A stretch of DNA of 64,000 nucleotides. It comes from Okapia johnstoni. Lineage: Eukaryota; Chordata; Mammalia; Artiodactyla; Giraffidae. The notes beneath the pieces were generated by a model. The model searched no databases, was not told the DNA's origin, and worked only from the letters and a program-made list of their open reading frames with translations. The DNA is taken from the NCBI GenBank assembly GCA_024291935.2, contig CM044306.1:2676501-2740500 (forward strand), written 5' to 3'. The number at the start of each line of letters is the position of its first letter. Position 1 is the first letter of the stretch. Positions 55,869-64,000 of the stretch are shown piece after piece. The translations under genes were made by a program, and so were the position numbers.

Positions 55869-55898
55869 TTATTTACTTTGAAATTGGGTCTGGAGTGG

Positions 55899-56010
55899 CC
55901 ACTGCAAACCAGGCATGTTGTGAGGTACTGGGGAGCCAAGGAGAAAGGGGATCTGTTACCTGAAATCTAGTAGCTCACACTCTAGTGTAGAAGTTGGGAA
56001 GTGAAGGGAC
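55899..56010 (+). mobile_element. L2-like ancient fragment
   Basis: aaccaggcatgttgtgaggt, actggggagccaaggag, agctcacactctagtgtaga follow the same family order as 44125-44240. Confidence 0.5.
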
Positions 56011-56477
56011 AACCTGGGTGAGGGGAGTAACAGGGACAGGCGCCCTGGAGGCCAAGAGCTCTGGGAAGAAAGAGTTAAAAGCAGCTGATTTATCGTCTAA
56101 TTCTCTGACCTAACCTGATTGAACTCTGTCATCAAAATCTTCAGCTTGGGACGCGAGAACCCTGAATCCTTGTCTCACTCTGTATCCTGTTCCTCACCTT
56201 TTCTCAGTGCATCCCTGTCTTTCAGTCTTTGCAAAAGATGCCAAAGACACCTGCCTTCATAACAATAGCAACAGCAGAAATCCTAGTAAATATTTAATGA
56301 GATGAACTTGATTCTTTTATCCATTCAAAACGTATTCACCCTTCTAGAGCAAGATCATATCTCCAGTCTCCAGGCACCTCTATTTTTTATCATTTTCTAA
56401 GCATCTAGGAAAAACAAACAAAAAAACCCCAAAGACCTTTATTTTTTATTATTCCCCAAATATATTCTATCCTTTCT
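56011..56477. other. Unassigned non-coding stretch
   Basis: Nothing recognised beyond short A/C-rich runs near 56415. Confidence 0.45.
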
Positions 56478-56742
56478 TAATTTAATATTTTAAAAAATCT
56501 AATTTTATATTGGATATAGCCAATTGACAATGCTGTGATAGTTTCAGGGGGACAGTAAAGGGGACTCAACCATACATACACATGTATCCATTCTCCCCCA
56601 AACTCCCCTCCCATCCAGGCTGCCACACGACACTGAGCAGAGGTCCTTGTGCTGGACAGCGGGACCTTGTTGGTGATCCATTTGAGACAGAGCAGTGTGT
56701 ACATGTCCATCCCAGACTCCCTATATATCTCTTCCTCCCATC
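56478..56742 (-). mobile_element. L1 3' UTR
   Basis: Antisense: atattggatatagccaattg, gctgtgatagtttcaggggg, aactcccctcccatccaggc, tgtacatgtccatcccagac. Confidence 0.93.
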
Positions 56743-58148
56743 CTTTCAATATATTTTTATTTTAAAATATTTGGAAGTTTTATGATAAGTTGCCTCCAGT
56801 TCCCATTTGAAAAAGGCTAGTTTCTCAGACTTCCAAGAGCAGAGAGTAACCTTTTCCCCACACGAACCCTTTTCCCACCTTGATTCCCACACTGCTATGC
56901 CCAAGGTAGAGGTCATGCTGGAAAATACATGATTGAATTGGCTTATCTTGCTGTCGGAGCTTCCAGGAGTATTGAAATAGACAGAATGAAGTATCTTCCC
57001 TATGTATTCCATTGAACACAACATAATATCAGGGACTGCTTCTGCTAATATTCATGTTTAAAACATGAGCATGGATAAAGTGAGTAAGTTTCTTATTTCC
57101 TGAGTCTTTTCATGTATCTCAACTAGTGATGCTTTGAGCTACAAAAGGAAAAAGAAAGGGAAAAAAAAAGAGACTAAAGGAACCGTTCCAGGAGAAACAT
57201 ATCCAGCACACAGTGACAGGTCTATGCCGGTTTCCTCAAGTTTTCTGTTTATTAACCCGCCTCATCTGTGTCCGGCAGCTTGTGGAGTTCTTCTAGCCTC
57301 ATTCCTCACTGCTGTGTGGGAGACCAGCCGACTGTATTGAGCATGAATCAGCTACTAAAATAAGTGGCCGGGTAACTGGGATGTGTCACTTGACCTTCAA
57401 ATTCATTTTCTCTTGTCCTCACTTCATCCTGTTTCTCTGCCTGTCTCTTCTCGGTGTACCTTTGCTAAACTAATAAGAAACAGATGTGAAACCAGAATGC
57501 CCTTAAACCTGTCCCGCCGAGATTTCTAGAAGCCCTCCTTTGTGAACGGCCTGAGCATTCATTCAGTTTTGTTGCAGCATAAACACAAGTTGCAGCATAA
57601 ACACGCTCTGTATTTTTTCCCTCTCTATTTTCAGCAGAAGCTCTGCCTGTCACTGTCCTTGTCAGAATGTTGCTTCGATTTTAATGCAGGTGGAGACTGG
57701 GGAACGATATATAAGTTTTACTTTGTCTCTTTGGCATAAGTTAAAAAAACATGAATTGTTTAAACTGACCGAAGCAGGGAATACACATTCCGAGGAATGA
57801 TTGCATCCTGTCATGTAAGCCTTTTGAAATCCTTCAGGTGAACAGGGAGCATGAAGATGCTCAAAACATCTCCTGTGAAGACTTCTAAGGACAGAGATGC
57901 GACCTACATTCAGGGTCTACTCCCCCCTGTGAAGACGTTTGGAGTGATCAGTTTTGGGGAGAGGGGACCAGTCTGAGGGAGGGCTTGCCTCTGCTCTGTC
58001 ATTTAATGGGGGGACCAGCAGACGGAGCTGAGAGTGGCAGGTATCACAGGGGATGGGGGTGGGCAGTCACCCAGAGCAGACACAGGAGAAGCCCCTGTGA
58101 GGCTAATGCACCTGGGTTTGCAGATTCAACCCTGCAGGGGTAGCTGGA
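56743..58148. other. Unassigned non-coding stretch
   Basis: Contains a small direct repeat (ttgcagcataaacac at about 57574 and 57591) and a palindrome cattccgaggaatg (57786-57799). No transposon recognised. Confidence 0.45.
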
Positions 58149-58260
58149 GAGAGTAAGAAAGAAAAAGGTGAAAGGAGGCAGGCAGGGAGGGATGAAGGAG
58201 GCAGGCAGGCAGGAAGGATGGGAGGAAGGAAGGAGGCGGGAGGGGGGAGGAAGGGGATGG
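58149..58260 (+). repeat. Polypurine GGAAG-rich tract
   Basis: Over 100 bp of almost pure A/G with GGCA and GGAAG subrepeats. The frame on the opposite strand is low-complexity translation. Confidence 0.9.
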
Positions 58261-59149
58261 CTCTCAGCTGATGTGGAAACGCTCAACACCTAGCGAAGAA
58301 TTCCAGTTTTTGTCCTTTCATCCATAAATTATGGGTCCCCTTGGAGACACCATTTCTAATATTTGACGGGGGTGAATCTGACCACCAGGACACTTGGATA
58401 TTTATAATTCAGTGTCTCCCTATATGTTGAATTAAAAGGCAAAGACTAGCATTTATTAAACATAGGTAAGGAAAGGAAGTGTTCTTTATAGCTGACCTTT
58501 TATTTGCTTATATATAAAAAAACGGATCAGTGAGAGCCTCTCACGCAGATGCAGAGAAAAGGAATGTTTCCAAGAAAAAGCAGAATCCAGAAGATTATGA
58601 GCTTAAAGAGAGTCTGGGGATCTATTTAAAACGTATCACAGCAAAATGCCCACATTGATATAACCTGGATAATGCCGTGGAAGTTAGGATCAGTGTTCTA
58701 ATTACTGTATGACTCCCATATTTTTGGCCAGGGCTGGTCAGGTTGCCAAAGCGTTGGTCGGAGGCTGGGCTCCAGCAAGTGTTTTATCTTCAGTTGTACA
58801 TTCGCCAGTGAAAATGCAGCTGCAACCTAGTTCAACCTGATCTGGTCAGAGAAGCGAAGGAAAAGTCAATTCGTTTTTCCACTCTCTGGGGCCAAGGGGA
58901 AGATTATAGTAGAGAACAAGTTTGCCCTGGTGGGTGGTGGTGGTGGTGGGGGTGTTTGTGACTATTTTGTGGACAAAGTGAGGCTTTGAAGATTGAAACA
59001 CCAAGTCAACAGGAACCAATCCAACTAAAGTGTGTTCCTTTCTGGAAAAAAAAAAGAGAGAGAGGGAGACATTTTTCTCCTATGAGGCTCTACAATTCCA
59101 GGGGGTAAGGTTCCCATCGTGATTGCCACAGTACCTCACGACATGTGTC
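58261..59149. other. Unassigned non-coding stretch
   Basis: A GGT-rich run at 58932-58953 and an A-rich/GA run at 59045-59066. Otherwise nothing recognised. Confidence 0.45.
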
Positions 59150-59200
59150 TGGTATAGCAAGTACCAAATGTTTGTTGAACGGATGTCTGAGTGGTTGACT
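59150..59200 (+). mobile_element. Possible L2/MIR 3' tip
   Basis: tggtatagcaagtaccaaat followed by gtttgttgaacggatg resembles the terminal motif of L2-type elements. Short. Confidence 0.4.
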
Positions 59201-59930
59201 GAAACACAATCCTCCATGAAAACATGCATCTAGGTAATCACACTCATTCTACCACTCGCTCCTGAGACATTGGCCTTTGCCCAGTTCCTCCCTGTTTCAA
59301 GTTGTCAGATCACACTGTCCTATACTGGGAATAATAGAGGGCTGTCAGTGCTGCAGACGTCTGGGTTAGCAATTCCAATTGCCTTACTCTTTTGTAAACG
59401 CTGCCATCAAACAGTGGGTGAGTTCAAAATTAGATGAATCATCACCTCTTTTGTCACTTGGTTTGCCCACCTGCTGACAGGGAGAGATTTTCTCTTAATA
59501 AGAATCATCTTTAGTGAAGATAAAAACACTTCTATCTTTATTAGAAGCAGCTTAAGCTTGACCCTGGGGCAAGTTGTAAGGGAATTGAGTGTTTATTATA
59601 TCCTGATTTGCCACAAACAAAGATAACCTGTGTTTGGAAATGATGGATGGGAATGGAAATTTAGCTCTGCCCTTTAAAATATTTTTTACCAAGGAATATC
59701 ATAACAACCACAAAATTCCCCGAGCTTTTGTTGATGAGAAATTATCTCCCTACTGTTTCCTAAAACTTTTAGTGAGTGATCATTAATCATAGAATAAAGC
59801 CCTAAGTCAGAAAGCCCTTCAGGATTGGATGTGACTCCTTGGCCTGCAATCTCAATAAACTTTATATAATTCAGTCACAGTGGGCAAGAACATTTTCTTG
59901 TACATAAACCCCATTTCCCATTATTAATAG
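59201..59930. other. Unassigned, with several GATA motifs
   Basis: agataa at 59518 and 59621 and tatctt at 59533. No element recognised. Confidence 0.4.
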
Positions 59931-60632
59931 AGAATAGTATGGAGGTTCCTTAAAAAACTAAAAATAGAACTACTATAGGATACAGCAATCCTACTCCTGA
60001 GTGTATATCCAGAGAAAACTATAATTCAAAAAGATACATACACCCCAATGTTCACTGCAACATTATTTACAATAACCAAGACAGGGAAGCAACCTAAATG
60101 TTTACCAACAGATGAATGGATAGAGAAGATGCGGTACATATTTGTGTGGAATATTACTCAGCCATTAAAAAGGATGAAATAATGCCATTTGCAGCAACTT
60201 AGATGGACCTAGAGATTATCATACTAAGTGAAGTAAGTCAGAAAGAGAAAGAGAAAGACAAATGTATATCACTCATATGCGGAATCTAATTTTTTAAAAA
60301 TGATATGAACGAGCTTATTTACAAAACAGAATCAGACTTACAGATACCAGAAACAAAGTCATGGTTACCAAAGGGGCAACGGAGGGGAGGGATAAATCAG
60401 AAGTTTGGGATTAACATATCTGCTCTGTTACATTTAAAACAGATAATCAACAAGGACCTCCTGCATAGCAAACTCTGTACAGGAAACTCTGCTCGGTATT
60501 CTGTAATAACCTAAGAGGGAAAAAGGATTTGAAAAAGAAAAGATGCACATATATGAATAACCGAATCACTACCACAATTACACCTGAAATGAACCCAACA
60601 CTGTAAATCCACTTACTCCAATAAAATAAAAA
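59931..60632 (+). mobile_element. L1 3' region, 700 bp
   Basis: Sense L1 downstream of ORF2: agaatagtatggaggttcct, acagcaatcctactcctgag, tggaatattactcagccatt, gaagtaagtcagaaagagaa, terminus ctccaataaaat with A tail. It also covers the 69-codon frame at 60305-60514, which is not a gene. Confidence 0.96.
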
Positions 60633-60891
60633 AAACCAGCATCGTCACCACAGTCGTCACTGGCACCACACTGCGTCCACTTTTCCTACCGATTCATCAC
60701 AATTTTGTTCAGTCATCTGATGCACAAGTGTTTCCTGCGTCCCTCTGGTCATTTCGAAGTCTCCTTCTCCTGAGTCCATCACGTAGTTTTCAACTTCATT
60801 TGATCATTTATTGCTTAGCAGTGTTATTTATTACTTATTATGTGATGGTAGATGTGAAAGGTTTGCCTATGGTCATTGCTAATTGTGCCAG
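60633..60891. other. Unassigned non-coding stretch
   Basis: Nothing recognised. Confidence 0.4.
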
Positions 60892-61005
60892 TTTTTCTCT
60901 GAGAGCAAAGATCATGCATTTTGGTTTTTCTCAAGCTCAGCGCTTTGTACGACTCCTTTTACAAAACAGAGATTCAATAACTATTAGTTGAATTGAATTG
61001 TACTG
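60892..61005 (+). mobile_element. L2 LINE 3' end
   Basis: ctctgagagcaaagatcatg, gctcagcgctttgtacgact, gagattcaataactattagt, ttgaattgaattg follow the L2 3' end order. Diverged. Confidence 0.6.
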
Positions 61006-61529
61006 AACTGACCTTATGCGGCTTTTAATCTAATTGGGAAAAAGCATAAGCACATCAAATGATGTTAGAAGAACCGCAAAGCATCAGAATTAAAACCGCA
61101 AAATAATGTGGTAGAAAATGAGTATCTCAATGGAGGAAAAATAGAATGTATAGCAATTGTTGCATCTGAGCAGAGGTAACCAGGAGAGATTCTGAATGTA
61201 CCTTTTCTGATAGATCATAAAAGATATTGTTTCACCCAGTGACTGACAATTTAAATAAATTCATTTACCATCTTATTTAGAGGCTGTGTAACATTTTCGT
61301 CATCAGTATTGTGCAGTGGAGATGCTTTGATTTCTCATCAAAAGGAACATCTTGCACATAAAGTATTTGTATTTCTATCATCTTCTTAAGGCATATTTAC
61401 AGAAGTGCAATTATCTTGTCAAAAGACGTGATCATGCTAATGTCTTTGATGCATTTTGCTACTCACTCTAAAATGGCTTTTAGTAACTTCAAGCGCCAAT
61501 AGTGTGTTATGACATCTAAAAGACTAAAA
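61006..61529. other. Unassigned, possibly old L1
   Basis: AT-rich. It may be a further eroded part of the L1M that follows, but the match is too weak to call. Confidence 0.35.
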
Positions 61530-62140
61530 AAAATTGCCTTTCTTATGTTTTGTTTTGCTTGTATTTTTACTGACTCTTTCTATCATGTTGGTTTACTATT
61601 TATATATTTTCTCTCATAATTGCCTTTTTCATGTTTTTCCCAGTGAATTGTATTCCTTGTCAGATATTCTTATATTTTTTAATAAAGTTTTACAGCTCCT
61701 TTCTTATCCTATTTTATAAAAACAGTTTCCCATTCTGCTGTTTGAATTTTGGTTTTTGTTATACTGTTAACACATACACATTTGAGATTTTCATATAGCA
61801 AACACTGATTTGTTTTTTCTGTGACTTTATCATTTACTTGTCCATTTAGAAACTTATTACTATTTCTCTTCTAGGTCTTTAACAAAAATTCATTTCTATT
61901 TTCCTCTAGTTTTTCTTGTAAAATATTTAACTTTTTACGTATAGCCAGACTTGGCTTAGTGCAGGGCGAGATTTGAAAGACCAAATTTTTGATTTTTCAA
62001 TTTATTAAACATCTGTTAAAGCATGTGTTTCATTGTAAACTCATTGACATTTTAAAATAACGTAATTGCAATTCATAGGTATGACGTATTTATTACTGTT
62101 GAACTATATTTTAAGCTAAATTAATAAATCAATAGCTACT
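61530..62140 (-). mobile_element. Old L1 3' UTR (L1M-type), degenerate
   Basis: T-rich antisense strand with phrases in order: ccttgtcagatattcttata, ttctgtgactttatcattta, aggtctttaacaaaaattca, aatttattaaacatctgtta, tttattactgttgaactata. Confidence 0.6.
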
Positions 62141-62292
62141 CTAATAAAAAAAGCAATTTTTAAATATTATTTGAATAAATTTTGTATGTATTTGGCTTAT
62201 TTGGATAACAAAGGTTTGGAAAGGAATAATATTTCTTCTCAAACTGAAGATTTACAAAGGGTTGTTCAAAAATTGGATATTATTCTGTTTCA

Positions 62293-62348
62293 TTTTCATC
62301 AGTCTCTACTGTTTTTTCATTTTTCATCAGTCTCTACTGTTTTTTCTG
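62293..62348. repeat. 28-bp tandem duplication
   Basis: ttttcatcagtctctactgt begins each unit (62293 and 62321). Units match over about 26 bp. Confidence 0.95.
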
Positions 62349-62460
62349 ATTCACTGATTAAAATATGTCAATTTTAATTTATTCTGTAAACTTCTCAGTA
62401 AACAAATGAACAAAAAAGCATATATTGTTCCTCCCATGAGTGGAGTGGATATTAATGGCA

Positions 62461-62862
62461 AGAAAGCTGAGTGCCAAAGAATTGATGCTTTTGAACTGTG
62501 GGGTTGGAGAAGACTCTTGAGAGTCCCTTGGACTGCAAGGAGATCCAACCAGTCCATCCTAAAGGAAATCATGCCTGAATATTCATTGGAAGGACTGATG
62601 CTAAAGCTGAAGCTCCAATACTTTGGCCACCTGATGTGAAGAGCTGACTCACTGGAAAAGACCCTGATGCTGGGAAAGATTGAAGGTGGGAGGAGAAGGG
62701 GACGACAGAGGATGAGATGGTTGGATGGCATCACCGACTCGATGGACATGGGTTTGAGTCAACTCCAGGAGTTGGTGATGGACAGGGAAGCCTGGCATGC
62801 TGCAGTCCATGGGGTCGCAAAGAGTTGGACACGACTGAGCGACTGAACTGAACTGAACTGAG
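62461..62862 (+). mobile_element. BovB LINE 3' end
   Basis: agaaagctgagtgccaaaga to gactgaactgaactgaactg. Well preserved but 5'-truncated. ggatat occurs near both flanks and may be a short TSD. Confidence 0.95.
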
Positions 62863-63077
62863 GATATACGGTTCTCCTAGGAATGAGATAGGAGAAATAA
62901 AGAGAGCTGGTTTTTTTTTTGTTTGTTTGTTTTTTAATGGACCAAGGGACCATGCTATGGAAAATAAAGATTTGGGGGGTTGAATGGATCTTGGTGCAGT
63001 GGTTCAACCAGTTCATCAGACTGATAATGAAAACACAGCAACTAGTGTCAATTTGACATTATGACACAGAGATGGTG

Positions 63078-63260
63078 CAATATTATTTCTCATTTATTTC
63101 TCAAAATCATCTCCTGTGTACTCCCAATTTACAAATGAGGAAATTCAGCTGAGATGCCATTGTTTCAGTATATCTATGAGGAAACTGACCACCAGCGGTG
63201 AAAAATGACTCATCAAAAATTACAGAGTTGTGTCAAGACTCTCAAAAATTGTGATAGGGT
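63078..63260 (-). mobile_element. MIR-type ancient SINE
   Basis: cccaatttacaaatgaggaa followed by a second similar phrase tatctatgaggaaactgacc suggests an antisense MIR, possibly with partial duplication. Diverged. Confidence 0.5.
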
Positions 63261-63305
63261 GATCCTCAGTGCAATTTTTATTTTGTGTGGCTGGTGCAAG
63301 ACAAG

Positions 63306-63341
63306 ACACACACAGACACACACGCACACGCACACGCACAC
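63306..63341 (+). repeat. Compound (CA)/(CACACG) microsatellite
   Basis: Interrupted CA tract with regularly spaced G (acacacgcacacgcacacgc). Confidence 0.95.
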
Positions 63342-63863
63342 ATCCCTGTCTTCTGAAAAAGTCATTTATTGTTTTTATATAGAGTCTTGGCTGAATCTAA
63401 TTTTAGGTACTCAAAATATATGATGCACCAACACAGAAAAGTAGGAATACATTCACACGTCTTTAAAGATCCCATGTTGTATATTGGTTACTCACACAGT
63501 TGTGACAGATAGAAGGACAGTAACTAATCCTAATTACCACCATGCCCACTCTTGTCCACTTTTGCCAGATCTGTTCAATGTAATTAGGTGATAGCCCATG
63601 CCCTGTTTTGCTTTGATGGGCTCCAATTCTGGCTGAGTTTCGTGTGAGGTCGTTACATCCTGCAGTCAACACTGCCATTTTCTCCATTAGCGAGTGTAGC
63701 TCTGTGTGGACCAACGTATGCCAGGCTAACTATCATTCCATCTTTTCTACCGTGTTAATGATCTCAAGGACTACATCACTGTTACCTTTCCTGTCCACCA
63801 GAATACCACTAATCACCATATTCCACACATGATTTACATGTAAGGAGTATGTTATCCTAGAGG
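63342..63863. other. Unassigned non-coding stretch
   Basis: An 83-codon antisense frame at 63463-63714 has no recognised family. No repeat recognised. Confidence 0.4.
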
Positions 63864-63985
63864 GCAGAGCTCTGGGGTCATCAAACTAATAGTTAACCTT
63901 CTGTCTCTCCTACAGCTTTCTAATTCTCAGTTTACCTCTCTGTAAAATGGGGCTAAGGATCCACAGAGTCTTCAGGGCTTTATAG
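63864..63985 (+). mobile_element. MIR SINE, near window end
   Basis: cagagctctggggtcatcaa, attctcagtttacctctctg, taaaatggggctaaggatcc, in sense MIR order. Confidence 0.7.
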
Positions 63986-64000
63986 ATTTACATTTGGGGG

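Noticed and set aside
58044..58289. Antisense proline/serine-rich frame
   Set aside because: Low-complexity translation of the polypurine tract.
63463..63714. 83-codon antisense frame, considered as a retroviral-gene remnant
   Set aside because: No conserved motif could be seen, and neighbouring frames do not continue a retroviral order.

Overview
This window is nuclear DNA from a ruminant, most likely a bovid. The diagnosis rests on repeat content: Bov-tA (tRNA-Glu/BovA chimeric) and Bov-A2 SINEs, BovB (RTE-clade) LINE 3' ends, CHR-type cetartiodactyl tRNA-SINEs in short and long forms, and 3' ends of the artiodactyl L1 lineage. The species cannot be fixed from sequence alone. No functional protein-coding gene, rRNA, tRNA, CRISPR array or bacterial-type feature was found. 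The open reading frames are short, and most lie inside SINEs and LINEs, where the recurring peptides are translations of BovA and BovB sequence.

Layout. 1-12.9 kb: dense Bov-tA/Bov-A, two hAT elements, a CHR SINE split by BovB, a CpG-rich long CHR SINE, and L1 3' ends. 13-24 kb: a MIR split by L1, a 64-bp tandem duplication, a long antisense L1 3' UTR, and three dinucleotide tracts. 24-31 kb: BovB nested in BovB, the longest BovB copy (with a broken C-terminal ORF), MER5A, and a mariner-type palindrome carrying a CHR SINE. 32-36 kb: a repeat-poor stretch. 36-42.4 kb: L1 with two SINEs inside it, an old L1, three informative BovB insertions, a second mariner palindrome, and a MaLR-type LTR carrying both a tandem duplication and a BovB. 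44-56.7 kb: alternating Bov-tA and L1 with several MIR/L2 relics. 56.7-59.9 kb: mostly unassigned. 59.9-64 kb: L1, old L1, BovB, MIR.

How it fits together. The window records layered insertion: ancient MIR/L2/hAT/MaLR, then cetartiodactyl CHR and L1, then ruminant Bov-tA, Bov-A2 and BovB. Bov-A SINEs share their 3' tail with BovB and are generally held to use its reverse transcriptase, so the abundance of both is coherent. Target-site duplications (TSDs) are visible for many copies and fix their borders.

I found no previously undescribed system. The observations most worth a second look are structural: a 5'-inverted (twin-primed) BovB with a perfect 12-bp TSD, a BovB composite suggesting 3' transduction, two SINEs with loop inversions between the BovA near-palindromic arms, a mariner palindrome split by a SINE, and one candidate exon with strong splice signals at 53,686-53,893.
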